From: Pogonophryne albipinna | Taxonomy: Eukaryota; Chordata; Actinopteri; Perciformes; Artedidraconidae | DNA: 64,000 nt | Direction: 5' to 3' | Assembly: GCA_028583405.1 (NCBI GenBank) | Contig: JAPTMU010000063.1 | Location: 434,001 to 498,000 of the forward strand | In this document: positions 49,607-60,644 of the stretch, piece after piece | Position numbering within the stretch: the stretch's first letter is position 1 | Layout of the letters: every line of letters starts with the position of its first letter | Translations under genes and position numbers: made by a program | The notes under the pieces: model-generated | The model's database searches: none | Told to the model about the DNA's origin: nothing | The model's input: the letters and a program-made list of their open reading frames with translations, nothing else

Positions 49607-50627
49607 AAGAGGACATACTCTGCTCATTCTCAGGTTCATATTTGTTGTGTGGAGGGAACACAGGGATTTGAGCATTCGCAGACCATTTACATGCACCAAA
49701 ACCTGTATAACTCACTACAGCAGGGATGGGCAAATGGCGGCCTGATACCGTCCACTAGACTCCTAGTTACGTCGCGAGCTGCGTACATGATTTTGTTCGG
49801 CAGCCAAATACCGCAAAAATAATCTGAGCCGCGTTTGTGTGTATTGTGTTTGTGTCCCGGGGAAACACTCACAAGAAACACCGGCTGTTGTTATGCCTGC
49901 TGTGACGTTAAGTTGCCTCTTGTAATTTTGCCTTTACAAGTTTCAAAGTTGTATTTATCATCTGAATTTGGCGAAACAAGTTTAATATTCTAAAAACCAA
50001 GACTTTGTTTATTCGAAATCAGATGAAAACAAACTGTCACGGACCCTGCCGTGTTATCTATGATTACTATACGCTTTTCATTCATAATTTCAGCGGGAGG
50101 GAGGGGGAGCGGCGCTGAGGAACAGCAGAGTGCGGGCTGACAGGTGTCTGTGTTGACATTCCCCTTATTGTGCGTCAGCAGAGGCTACAAGTGTCTTAGG
50201 TTCAAGTTAGACAGCTAATGTCTAGGTAGTGTTCATGACTTCATGTTTATTTCATCTTAATCTTTAATCTTGATGCACACACATTTTCCGTGCTTTCCAA
50301 TAGTTTAAAATAGTTTTATTCCACTGTTTAATAACCTGTTCAATAAAAACATGCCACTTGTAAAAATTAAATAACATTTCTGTGAACTGATATTTGTTTA
50401 GTGAGCTTATTAGAGGATGTTCCCTTTGATTGTAACATTTCAATGAAGATGTCAGACTATATTTGTTTATAATTACATACAATAGATGGAATATGTGTGT
50501 GTGTTCCAAGTGAATCTTCGGCCCCCTGGTGGCCAGTACATACATGATGTGGCCCCCACCACCATCCAAGTTGCCCATCCCTGCACTACAGGGAGGGGAA
50601 AACCACAAAAAGCAAAATAGGACCTCT
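49607..50627 (-). repeat. R1 TTAA element, reverse, split by a hAT insertion
   Basis: Left end AAGAGGACATACTCTGC after TTAA (49603-49606), right end GCAAAATAGGACCTCT before TTAA (50628-50631). Removing 49721-50583 plus one duplication copy restores a continuous R1 copy, giving the order of insertion. Confidence 0.65.
49721..50583. mobile_element. hAT-like element, 863 bp, with 8-bp duplication
   Basis: Ends CAGGGATGGGCAAATGGCGG and CAAGTTGCCCATCCCTG are inverted repeats. The duplication CACTACAG is perfect on both sides (49713-49720, 50584-50591). The 8-bp duplication and CAG..CTG ends are hAT hallmarks. No transposase domain seen, so non-autonomous. Confidence 0.8.
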
Positions 50628-51801
50628 TTAAAAACTCTATATACAAATGTATAACTGAAATAATAAAGACATCGCAGAATCACTTCTCTGCCTGCAGAAT
50701 GGTCGAGGTTTAAACACATCAGGGTAATTTGCCACTCACACAAGTACGGAGTAATAAATGATTCATTATAAATTCAAGTGCTTTAATTGACTTGTGATTG
50801 TCTAACCTTCCTGGCACTCCTCGCACGAACAAACTGTACCAGTGTGTGAAGACAAACGAGTACAAAGTTATACACAAAAAACAGTTTTGACCCGCAGGGA
50901 TACTGTGTGTGTTTGAGGAGGCATGTGTGTATTTTTTAAATAGTGTTTTCAGTTGTTTGTATGTGCCATTTCTTCCGTATGTTTTGGTTTCTACACTGTA
51001 CTGAGTAAGCAAGGCCTGTGTGTATTTCTGCGTGTGTATCTGTGGTTATTCGTGCATGGTTATACATGTTTCCAATGCGTGTGTGTCTGCGGGAGACAAC
51101 AGCACGGCCAGCGGACTTGTCTGCTGCGTATGAATAATCAAAGTGGTCTCTCTCATCATTAAATCATCGCTGTCCTGGTGGGAGCCTGAGGAGGAGATGG
51201 AGTGGGGGGGGGGGGGAGGGTGAGGCAGAGGGATCATAGTTAGCGCTGCAGGGGAACATGCTCTCCCTCTCTCCGCCGTCGTGTAGCGCGGCTGAGATGT
51301 GTCATGAGCACAAGTCTTTCTGCTCTCTGTGCACGCCCACTTAGCTCCCCCAGACACATGCACACACACACTCATACATATGCACTAGCACTCATACACA
51401 CAGGCACATTATTCAGGAGTGTACAGACATGCACACACTGACTCAAACACACACATCTCTTTCCTGGAGGAGAGGGTTCTCCGACCTCTGCTGCACATGG
51501 AGCTGTCCTCTCTCAATGACACAGTGCAGCACATATTTACATACGCTGGTGACCTTCACATACACATTAGCCTTTCTGATGTAAATAAGGGTTGAATGCA
51601 GGGTTGGGAAGGCTACTTTAAACATGTATTCCATTACAATGACTAGTTATGTGGAAACATTTTGTAATCAGTAACCTAATACCAGTTCATATACTGTATT
51701 AGAGTAACCTGAAAACTCTCAACATCAATACTTATGTAGGACAGGAGAACTATGTACATTTACGACGAAACCAAGATATTTAGTATAATAATGTGTCATC
51801 C

Positions 51802-51920
51802 TAAAGAGCCCTATTATGCTATTTGGGGTTTTCCATTTCCTGTAGTGTGTTTGTGTGCATGTCAATGGTCTGCAAAGGCTATAATCCCAGGGAGTATAAA
51901 GAGGGAGTTTCTCTTTTGAA
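51802..51920 (+). repeat. Dispersed repeat R1 fragment
   Basis: TAAAGAGCCCTATTATGCTA, TGTGTGCATGTCAATGGTCT, GCAAAGGCTATAATCCCAGG. Confidence 0.6.
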
Positions 51921-52821
51921 CATTAAATATACAGTATGATACAGACCTTTTCTGACCAGTGGAAATTACAGCTCTTCCACTTCGTATTATATTTCCATAT
52001 TAAATAATATTCATAAAGACTACTTCAAACCGCAGAAGTTAATATGAAGGTTTCACACTTTAGACATTTGACTGTGAATCGCACCTGAACGCCTCGTGCC
52101 AGTAGAGAGAAAAGACAGAATGAAACAAAAGTGTGAGTACGAGAACAGTGAGTGTGAGTAGTCTGGGTGAGAGACATTCACACACACACACACACACACA
52201 CACTGCTAATGAGCGTGGTGTGCGGTTAGAGCCAGACGGGCTCCTCGCTCAGACCGTTGCGAGTTCAGCGAGGAGTCACCCCTTTCTTCTTCCAAAGCAG
52301 CACGTTACCGTTTGGCTGTCGTTATCAAAGCAGGCGCAGGCTCTCACCTGAAGCGCTGCGTTCCTGGATTGTGGGAGACAGGTAGACTCAAACACGAGTT
52401 CACGATGATCCCTGGAGTGTTTCAATGCTCGTCATAATTGTCAGATAAAAAAGAGTAAAGGAGTTTCCTCAGTAGAAGACAGGATGGATGAATATGTGTC
52501 TTTCATGTTACTGCCTTTTGTTTTGGATTAAAAGGATTCACTTGTGGGCACGTTAGAAGCAATTATCTCCAAAGGGAAAACATATACTGTTTTGTGCATT
52601 CTAAAATGAATTGCAGAGTTTAATCCCATGTGTTAAAGATAATAGCACCTAAAGCATCTCTATGGCTTAAAGATCTAATGTTATACCTGAACTTGGAGAA
52701 GATTAAATATAACCTGAGGGGCTCTTCAGAAATGTTTGAATCTGTCTGGGGCTCTGTGATAGCCTACGTACATGTAGTTGAACTAAAGACACTAAGTTAG
52801 GAAGAAAGGGGGGACTATGAA

Positions 52822-53109
52822 CAGGGCCGCCGCTTGCGAACAGGCAAGGCAGGCAACTGCTTGGGGTCCCGGACCAGAAGGGGGCCCCCAAAGAAGGTAG
52901 ATTAAGAAGGTCCACAGCAACGACAACATGAAACACCCTCTAATTTACTGCAACGACATGTCGGGAAACCCCCTCAAGGCGGCCCCATGCATAGCAAGCC
53001 TTGCTCCGCTCCGGGGGGCTGTCGGCTGTGCGTGGTGATGAAAAGCTGGTTCGAGGGGCCCCCAGTGAATGTTTGCCTAGGTCCCCCACAGACTCTAGAA
53101 TCGGCACTG
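52822..53109. mobile_element. hAT-like MITE, 288 bp, with 8-bp duplication
   Basis: Perfect 8-bp duplication ACTATGAA (52814-52821, 53110-53117). Ends CAGGGCCGCCGCT and AGAATCGGCACTG are imperfect inverted repeats. Body contains GGCAAGGCAGGCAACTGCTT and GGGGCCCCCAGTGAATG. GC-rich against its surroundings. No coding capacity. Confidence 0.75.
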
Positions 53110-53406
53110 ACTATGAATGTATGTTTTTTAGTTTTTTGTATGTGTATGTGTGTATGTAAATGTGTAGGTACGGGTGTAGGTAGGTACATATATATATATA
53201 TGTGTATGTGTATATGTGGGTATACATATGTGAGTATATGGGTACATGTATTATTGTTATTATTCTTTATTTCCTTATCTATTAATTTTTTTTAAATCAT
53301 CTTTTACATTTAGGACCGGGAGGAGGGGAAAGGAAAAATATAGACCGTATAAATGTAACTCATTGTGCCTGACTCAATACAAAAAACAAAAACAAAAATA
53401 TATATT

Positions 53407-53545
53407 GTCTTCAGTGATTTTTATAGTTTGTTAAATGTCTGTTTCCTTTTATCTTAACTTAATATTTGTCCTTGTTGATGTTGCAAATGAAGCTGCTGTG
53501 ATGCAGAAACATTTCAGACTTGATAACCTTAAAGTATTATTCAGG
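53407..53545 (+). repeat. Dispersed retroposon-like 3' fragment, copy 3
   Basis: TTGTCTTCAGTGATTTTTAT.. GTTGCAAATGAAGCTGCTGT.. TTAAAGTATTATTC. Same orientation as the other two copies. Confidence 0.6.
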
Positions 53546-53716
53546 GTTCTTACGGTCATTAAAAACCTGGAAAAGGTCATGGAGAAGTCATGGAAAATCA
53601 TTGGTGAAAAAGTGTATGAACCCTGCTTATCGTATCATTAAAAAAAGGTGATATTTGATGTTCCTCAACTAACATCCACATGTTCTCTCTCTCCCTTCTC
53701 TCCCCTCTCTCTTCAG

Positions 53717-53913
53717 TCCCGGCCATGATCACCTCCTACCCGAACACCACCCTGGCGACGCGGGGCGAGGAGAAGAAGATGAGCTGCATCGCTCACGGGG
53801 AGAAACCCATCATGGTGCGCTGGGAGAAAGAAGAGCGCATCATCAACCCGGAGACCAGCCGATACGTGGTCACCGTCAAGGAGGTGGCCGACGAGGTCGT
53901 CTCCACGCTGGTG
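53717..53913 (+). CDS. dscam: dscam exon: first half of Ig9
   Basis: 197 nt. The first codon (Ile) is split with the previous exon: [21 protein letters not shown], the B-strand cysteine in [11 protein letters not shown], the Trp in [15 protein letters not shown], ending VVSTLV. It starts phase 1 and ends phase 0. The donor lies in a tandem GTGGTGAGC. Using the second GT keeps the Val that matches the length of other DSCAMs (STLQ-ILPT); using the first would drop one residue. Open reading continues past the donor into the intron but loses similarity at once. Sequon NTT. Acceptor CTCTCTCTTCAG. Confidence 0.94.
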
Positions 53914-54030
53914 GTGAGCTACGTTTGTCCCTCTCATTCAGGGCTAACCTCATCTGAGACTTTCCTAGTAGACCAGAAGTCGTCAATTCAGGCGATTCGT
54001 TGAGTAGTCGTTAATATTACTAGTATTTCT

Positions 54031-54344
54031 TAGGGCTGCTCGATTATGGCAAAAATCATAATCACGATTATTTTGGTCAATAATTGATATCACGATTATT
54101 AAATACGATGATCCATTTACTTTGAAAACATCCATTCATTAAAAAAATATGTGAACAGTATGTTTTTAACAGTTGATTACCCTGAACTTTAAGTATAATT
54201 CAACTGAAAAACCAATAAAAAAAATAATTGAAAAATAATTTTATTTTTTAAATAAAATAATAATCGTTTTATTTCCATTACGTTGATTTTGTAATCGTTG
54301 CAAGCCAAAATTTAGATAAAAATACGATTAATTGCACAGCCCTA
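54031..54344. mobile_element. hAT-like MITE, 314 bp, in the Ig9 intron
   Basis: Ends TAGGGCTGCTCGATTATG and GATTAATTGCACAGCCCTA are inverted repeats. Perfect 8-bp duplication GTATTTCT (54023-54030, 54345-54352). Interior is AT-rich. It makes up about 40% of the 766-nt intron between the two Ig9 exons. A related fragment lies at 6025. Confidence 0.8.
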
Positions 54345-54679
54345 GTATTTCTTCACAAAATGGTTTCAGTTGCAGGACTGAGGACTTTTTCCTTATTATA
54401 AGGGGGCAGCCTTTGTCTCATTTAAGGAGCCCACAGCCGAGGAAAGCAGAGAGAGAGAAGAAGTTAAGGGAAAACGTGTAAAAAAAAAAATCCTAAAATA
54501 TTCAAGTAGAGTATAAAATATTAAAGAGCTCCCTCTCAGTTCAGTTTAATGGTTATTAAAACGCAGCGTGTGAACGAGTACATGTGTAAAGCAATTTTGT
54601 AAAATTGCAAGGAATATGATATGAGCCTTAAGATAAGCCTTTTTTTAGCATAATTTCCCCCCTCTGTTTCTCCTCTTAG

Positions 54680-54784
<105 letters not shown>

Positions 54785-54993
54785 TAGCTCATATCTTTTT
54801 CACTCGGGAAGAACTTTTCCTCCAGGTGAAGAGAGATGTTCAAGCGCTTATTACTTAATTCATTCATTTATGTTTCTAATTGCTGTACAGCAGGGGTGTC
54901 AAACTCAATTTCATCTCGGGCTACATTAGCATCATGGTAGCACTCAAAGGGCCAGTTTTATATATAAGACTATATACAAATACATATATAAAT

Positions 54994-55824
54994 CAGGGTT
55001 TCCGTTAGCCGGTAATTACCTGTTTTTAGCTGGTAAAATTGAATAAAAACCGGTAAATTCAAAACCTGCCGGTCAAAATGTCCGATGCTCCGATCGATTG
55101 CCCGCCGATCATTATCGGCCGATATTCACTCTTAATAGTTTGATCGGTGCTCTCTATAAAGGCCGATCAGGGGAGCTGGATCTGATCGATATGGACATAA
55201 ACGCGAGTGAAGTGTAACCGGACGTTTTAAGCAAATTCTATATGAATTATGTTCAAATGTATTCTCTGTCGGTTTAGAAAACTTAGAAAAAGTATTTTAC
55301 ATGTATAGCTTAAAGTAACAATATGACAATGCGAGAGAGAGATCAGATCAGCTGTTCCATAATCACCTGAAGCCCCGCCCACTGTTTAGTGAGCTTAGTG
55401 AGAAACTGACGGGCTGTCAGGAGAGAGAGGGAGGGAGAGGGGAAAAGAGAGGATCCGTTTCTCCCGTGTGATTATTCAAAGTTAATTTAAACTTTTGAAT
55501 AATGTACTTTATCTACTACAAGTAGTTTCTTTGAATGTAATAAAATGTTGTTTGTTGTTTGTGGAATCATTTATTGAAAAATAAATCTGAATTTTTCCGA
55601 TCTGTTACGATTATAAACTGAAGCAATATAAAAACGAGCCCCATTAACTGAGTTTTAAACATCAGCATATCCGGTCCTAGTCCGGTAATTACCTGCCAAC
55701 GGAAACTGCTACACAATTCTTATTATTATTATTGAAACATGACCAGTAAGTTTCAAATTTGTCCGGTAAAATAAATTCTGTTCGGACATTTGACCGGCGA
55801 GGAAAAATCCTAGCGGAAACCCTG
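54994..55824. mobile_element. Nested hAT-like element, 831 bp
   Basis: Ends CAGGGTTTCCGTTAGCCGG and CTAGCGGAAACCCTG, with perfect 8-bp duplication ATATAAAT (54986-54993, 55825-55832). Repeated GGTAATTACC and ACCGGTAAA words near the ends; the inner part has GATCGG/CCGATC palindromic words (about 55090-55200). No coding capacity seen. Confidence 0.8.
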
Positions 55825-55904
55825 ATATAAATATGTAATATATATAAAATAATGTATTATTACATTATTGCCCCTGCATTGGATGATTATCGGATAGGGT
55901 AATT

Positions 55905-56400
55905 TCATTTCATTTAATCGTTTATTTGAATAGGGACAATGCACATTAATGAACACTTTAGATAAATAATGAGCTTTGAGCTAATTTCCATCCGTAGTCC
56001 GTGACATACAACATATAAGAACATGACGTTTATAAACATAACAAAAAATAAATACATGATATACAAAAGAGCAAGAGCAGCATATACAAGTATTTACCAC
56101 ATGGCAGTACACTATAGCAGCAACGACATATTAAGTGCAAGAGAAGATACAAGAGATGCATAAAGTGCAAGAGGAGATGCCCCTGTGTTAAAGTGCATTT
56201 AGCGGTGATTGCACGTCTGGTTGTTTCTCAACCATTCTTTGAGTTGACCTTTAAAACTATTGAGAGTGGGACAATCCCGTATCTCAGTTGGTAGACTATT
56301 CCAGAAAGAGCTGCCTTTAATGGAAAGTACATTTTGTCCAAAAGTGGTCCGTCTACGGTGGACCTCACAGTCTCCTCTGGTAATAATAATAATAATAACT
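55905..56400 (-). mobile_element. LINE 3' end remnant inside the hAT element
   Basis: The reverse strand encodes a LINE reverse-transcriptase C-terminus (CEVHRRRTTFGQNVLSIKG, SSFWNSLPTEIRDCPTLNSF, KGQLKEWLRNNQ), followed by a 3' UTR and a GAAATGAAAT tail at about 55905. Strongly 5' truncated. Confidence 0.7.
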
Positions 56401-56479
56401 TCATAGTTAACTACGTCTGAAAGCAGAAGTCTAGGGCCAATAATTGCAAGTCTCTTCAGTGAGAATGTCACAAAATGAT

Positions 56480-56655
56480 TTAAAAAGAAAAGCCAAATTC
56501 TGGAAAAAAAAGCCCAAATCAAAAAAACAAGTGACATTTAAAAAAAAAAAATACATTTTGAAAAAATAGTCAGATTCGGAGAAAAAGGCAAATTCTAAGA
56601 AAAAAGGCATATTTTGAAGAAAAAAAGTCACATTCTGAGAAAAAAAGTCACATTT
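56480..56655. repeat. Degenerate A-rich 18-20-bp repeat
   Basis: Repeated GAAAAAAAGTCACATTCT-like units with many variants. Followed by GCATTGTGGGACATGTAGTT (about 56660). Confidence 0.7.
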
Positions 56656-56954
56656 GAGATGCATTGTGGGACATGTAGTTTATGGGCAACGTGCTTCTGT
56701 AAATCGGCATGTAACCGTATAATATACATATTATATTCTTTGCAAACTCTTGTGGGCCACATCAAATGAAGTCACGGGCCGGATTTGGCCCCCGGGCCTT
56801 GAGTTTGACACCCCTGCTGTACAGGGTGACTCCCTCTCTCTGTAATTGTTCACAGGGGAAATCCCACACAGAGTAAAGCCAATACATCTCTCTGTCGTCC
56901 AGTTCTGTTTCAGCGCTGCTGCTTTAACTATGTTGTGTTCTCGGTTCTCCGCAG

Positions 56955-57083
56955 AAGCCCCCGACCCTCCGGAGGTGGAGATCCGGGAGGTGAAGGATCG
57001 GACCATCGCTCTGCGCTGGACCATGGGCTTCGATGGGAACAGCCCCATCACAGGATATGATATCGAATGCAAGAACAAATCAG
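56955..57083 (+). CDS. dscam: dscam exon: first half of FN3-1
   Basis: Forty-three residues beginning [17 protein letters not shown], then [18 protein letters not shown], then DIECKNKS. This is the start of a fibronectin type III domain with the strand B Trp (LRW) and the SPITGYDIE strand [19 protein letters not shown] is the DSCAM form; DSCAML1 has WTQRFDGNSIITGFDIEY as recalled. Acceptor TTCTCCGCAG at 56954, donor TCAG|GTAGAC, phase 1 both ends. The acceptor lies 138 nt downstream of a hAT insertion. The next intron carries the Tc1-like element. Confidence 0.94.
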
Positions 57084-57326
57084 GTAGACACAGGTTCAGG
57101 AAATCATATAGTGTTCAGTTCTTTGATGAAAATTCTGAAGTATCAGAATCAAAACTGAATATTTATCTCGGGGGGGAAATTGGGCAATTGCTCAGTGTAA
57201 GAACTAATTGAAATAAACAATACAAGATAAAGAAAAAGAAACATTTGTACACAAAAAGTCAGTCAGAACTAGGGATGGGAATTTGAAAGCAAAAAAACGG
57301 TTAACCAATTAACCGAAATGTACATA

Positions 57327-58912
57327 CAGTGGGGCAAAAAAGTATTTAGTCAGCCACCAATTGTGCAAGTTCTCCCACTTAAAAAGAAGAGAGAGGCCTG
57401 TAATTTTCATCCTAGGTATACCTCAACTATGAGAGACAAAATGAGAAAGAAAAAAAATCCAGAAAATCACATTGTCTGATTTTTAAAGAATTTATTTGCA
57501 AATTATGGTGGAAAATAAGTATTTGGTCAATAACAAAAGTTCATCTCAATACTTTGTTATATACCCTTTGTTGGCAATGACCGAGGTCAAACGTTTTCTG
57601 TAAGTCTTCACAAGGTTTTCACACACTGTTGCTGGTATTTTGGCCCATTCCTCCATGCAGATCTCCTCTAGAGCAGTGATGTTTTGGGGCTGTCGCTGGG
57701 CAACACGGACTTTCAACTCCCTCCAAAGATTTTCTATGGGGTTGAGATCTGGAGACTGGCTAGGCCACTCCAGGACCTTGAAATGCTTCTTACGAAGCCA
57801 CTCCTTCGTTGCCCGGGCGGTGTGTTTGGGATCATTGTCATGCTGAAAGACCCAGCCACGTTTCATCTTCAATGCCCTTGCTGATGGAAGGAGGTTGTCA
57901 CTCAAAATCTCACGATACATGGCCCCATTCATTCTTTCCTTTACACGGATCAGTCGTCCTGGTCCCTTTGCAGAAAAACAGCCCCAAAGCATGATGTTTC
58001 CACCCCCATGTATCACAGTAGGTATGGTGTTCTTTGGATGCAACTCAGCATTCTTTCTCCTCCAAACACGTCTAGTTCTATTTTGGTTTCATCTGACCAT
58101 ATGACATTCTCCCAATCCTCTTCTGGATCATCTAAATGCTCTCTAGCAAACTTCAGACGGGCCTGGACATGTACTGGCTTAAGCAGGGGGACACGTCTGG
58201 AACTGCAGGATTTGAGTCCCTGGCGGCGTAGTGTGTTACTGATGGTAGCCTTTGTTACTTTGGTCCCAGCTCTCTGCAGGTCATTGACTAGGTCCCCCCC
58301 CCGTGTGGTTCTGGGATTTTTGCTCACCGTTCTTATGATCATTTTGACCCCACGGGGTGAGATCTTGCGTGGAGCCCCAGATCGAGGGAGATTATCAGTG
58401 GTCTTGTATGTCTTCCATTTTCTAATAATTGCTCCCACAGTTGATTTCTTCACACCAAGCTGCTTACCTATTGCAGATTCAGTCTTCCCAGCCTGGTGCA
58501 GGTCTACAATTTTGTTTCTGGTGTCCTTTGACAGCTCTTTGGCCATAGTGGAGTTTGGAGTGTGACTGTTTGAGGTTGTGGACAGGTGTCTTTTATACTG
58601 ATAATGAGTTCAAACAGGTGCCATTAATACAGTTAACAAGTGGAGGACAGAGGAGGCTCTTAAAGAAGAAGTTACAGGTCTGTGAGAGCCAGAAATCTTG
58701 TTTGTTTGTAGGTGACCAAATACTTATTTTACCGAGGAATTTACCAATTAATTCATTAAAAATCCTACAATGTGATTTCCTGGATTCTTTCCCCCCATTC
58801 TGTCTCTCATAGTTGAAGTGTACCTAGGATGAAAATTACAGGCCTCTCTCATCTTTTTAAGTTGGAGAACTTGCACAATTGGTGGCTGACTAAATACTTT
58901 TTTGCCCCACTG
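57327..58912 (-). mobile_element. Tc1-like DNA transposon, nearly complete
   Basis: Flanked by TA on both sides (57325-57326, 58913-58914). The ends CAGTGGGGCAAAAAAGTATT and its inverted copy extend, with some mismatches, over about 215 nt, the long inverted-repeat type of Tc1 elements. Total 1586 bp. It carries one transposase gene on the minus strand, antisense to dscam, with a break. The left end is more diverged than the right. Confidence 0.93.
57546..58546 (-). pseudogene. Tc1-like transposase, one frame break
   Basis: Starts with Met at 58546 ([20 protein letters not shown]). An N-terminal paired-like helix-turn-helix follows ([20 protein letters not shown]), then a GRPR-type linker written [12 protein letters not shown]. 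The second HTH lies around residues 70-125. The first catalytic Asp is in VIWSDETK. Near 58075-58080 the frame breaks: the residues expected between KIEL and RVW are shortened, as if a small deletion occurred between two AACT words. The second frame runs to 57546 with [14 protein letters not shown], the second Asp in [10 protein letters not shown] and the Glu in [11 protein letters not shown], giving DD34E spacing. All three catalytic residues remain, but the protein cannot be made in one frame. Confidence 0.9.
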
Positions 58913-59961
58913 TATCTGATAAAAAAAGGGCCTATGCACAGAATGCAGCTATTCAATACTCATTCTTGTTTAAGAATATGAGCATGTCTACTCAGGGGAG
59001 AGGCGGGTGCGGAGGCGTTTCACAATCAGGCCAGCTGTAGAGAAGACCCTGTCAGCTGGAATTTGGGCATAAGATGAGGTTTGAGTCTGCGTGATCTGCG
59101 TGTAGCGAGGGACAGCAGCCATATCATTAGCTAGAAATAGCTAGATCTGATGGATTTGGACATAAATGCGAGTGAAGTATAACCGGACGCGAGAGAGAGA
59201 GATCAGCACCTGCAGGTCTGCCCGCTGTGAGCGACCGGTGAGCGGAGCAAAACACACCTTTAGACCTAACACATTTAGCTATGGCACTGTCGTATACATT
59301 GAATTATTCCATTTGATAATATGTAATCAACTTAGGCATCCCTCCCAAAAATAAAAAAATATTCATAACTCATATTCGAATACCTGAATAATTTTGAATA
59401 TTCGATTAATCGTTCCCATCGCTAATAATAGCATGTGATAAAAATATCAAATAAATATATTTAGATGAACATAAGGATAGTTTATGTAACTCTTGGAAAT
59501 TGGGTTTTATGTCAGTTGCTCAATATTAGAACGCAATAACAATTACTTATACAAGAAGATACAAAGTTAAAGGAAGAATGTGCAGTAAAACCATCAAATC
59601 AAGATATTTAGATAAACATAAGAACAATTAGTTGTGTTTATGTATGTATTTCAACTCTATACTAACTGTAAGAGGTTATTCAAACATAACATTTTAAAAG
59701 TTACAGTAAGGTTAGAATGTGTAAAATCAAGATATTAAAATTGGGTTCTTTGGCAGTTACTCAAAAAAGATCAAATAAAGATATTTATATAAACATAAGA
59801 TCAAATTGTTGTATCTATATTTATATATGTATTTTAACACAGTATTATTGCTAATAATAAAAGCTTTCTACCTCTGCTGAAACGAGAAATAATGTAATTA
59901 AATTCTTGAAACATGACTCTGTGTTCCTAAGTGTCTGTCCCCCCCCCTCTCTCTCCTCCAG

Positions 59962-60129
59962 CGTCATGGCTATCAGCCCAGGTTACCAAAGATGTTTCCC
60001 CTCAGCTCAACCAGGCCACAATCATCGACCTCCACCCTTCGTCCACCTACAACATCCGCATGGTCGCCAAGAACATCATCGGCAACAGTAACCCCAGCAA
60101 CGAGCTCACCATCACCACTGATGAAGCAG
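59962..60129 (+). CDS. dscam: dscam exon: second half of FN3-1
   Basis: Fifty-six residues: [55 protein letters not shown]. It has the FN3 hallmark Tyr in the F strand (STYNIRM) and the conserved PSNELTI G strand. A KNKS sequon spans the junction with the previous exon. Acceptor CTCTCCTCCAG after a C-rich tract, donor GCAG|GTAGCT, phase 1 both ends. Open reading extends 5' of the acceptor in the same frame, but similarity to DSCAM begins exactly at the AG, so the splice site rather than an upstream Met marks the start. Confidence 0.95.
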
Positions 60130-60190
60130 GTAGCTGTCACATGACCTGTTAAACTGTTTTAGAGAGGTAGTAACGTACTGCTTTCTGCTC

Positions 60191-60535
60191 TATACATGAG
60201 AGTAACACATGCGTCACTTCCGGGCAAAAATGACGGCTCCGCCCACTTTTGGGGGAAAACAAAGCTGTCATTTGAATGGCGGTGTAATAATAATATACCG
60301 AGCCCGATCGTCGATTTCAAATGATTTAATGTATTTGTTTGCCTGACTGGCCATTGTAATCGGGCTCTTTGAAGATCCAAAAATCCACGGTTTTCTTACA
60401 TTTCTGATCGGATTGGCAAAAACTTCAGAATTTGTATTGACCGCCATATAAATGACAGCGTTGTTTTCCCCCCAAAAGTGGGCGGGGACGTAATTTTCGC
60501 ACGGAAGTGACGTAGGTGTTACGTCTATAGTGTAT
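60191..60535. mobile_element. Inverted-repeat element, about 345 bp, 90-bp arms
   Basis: Left arm GAGTAACACATGCGTCACTTC.. cut at 20: GCGTCACTTCCGGGCAAAAA, CGCCCACTTTTGGGGG, GCTGTCATTTGAATGGCGG. The right arm is its inverted copy (CCGCCATATAAATGACAGCG, CCCCCCAAAAGTGGGCGGGG, CGGAAGTGACGTAGGTGTTA). CTATA words flank both sides. MITE-like; transposon class undetermined. Confidence 0.7.
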
Positions 60536-60644
60536 TTTCTCTATATTCATTTCATTGCATCTTTGTATTTTGCTTTTAATGAGTCATGTGTGCATGTTTG
60601 CTGTATGCTTTGTATCTAATGTTATACAGTGATATATACATTAA

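Larger units (their letters stand above)
54891..56816. mobile_element. Outer hAT-like element, 1926 bp
   Basis: Ends CAGGGGTGTCAAACTCA and TTGAGTTTGACACCCCTG are inverted repeats. Perfect 8-bp duplication CTGTACAG (54883-54890, 56817-56824). Its interior holds a second hAT element (54994-55824), a LINE 3' end (55905-56400) and an A-rich repeat array (56480-56655), so it was a landing site for other elements. No transposase is left. Confidence 0.85.
57084..59961 (+). other. dscam: dscam intron within FN3-1 (2878 nt)
   Basis: More than half is the Tc1-like element. On both sides of it GGGATGGGAATTTGAA (57273) and ATTAATCGTTCCCATCGC (59403) look like ends of a further element into which Tc1 landed. 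59430-59930 is AT-rich with no feature. Confidence 0.85.

Noticed and set aside
53914..54003. Exon extension past 53913
   Set aside because: The frame stays open but similarity to Ig9 stops at the donor and resumes at 54680 in the correct phase.
56199..56537. Host gene frame on the minus strand
   Set aside because: It is a LINE reverse-transcriptase end lying inside a hAT element.
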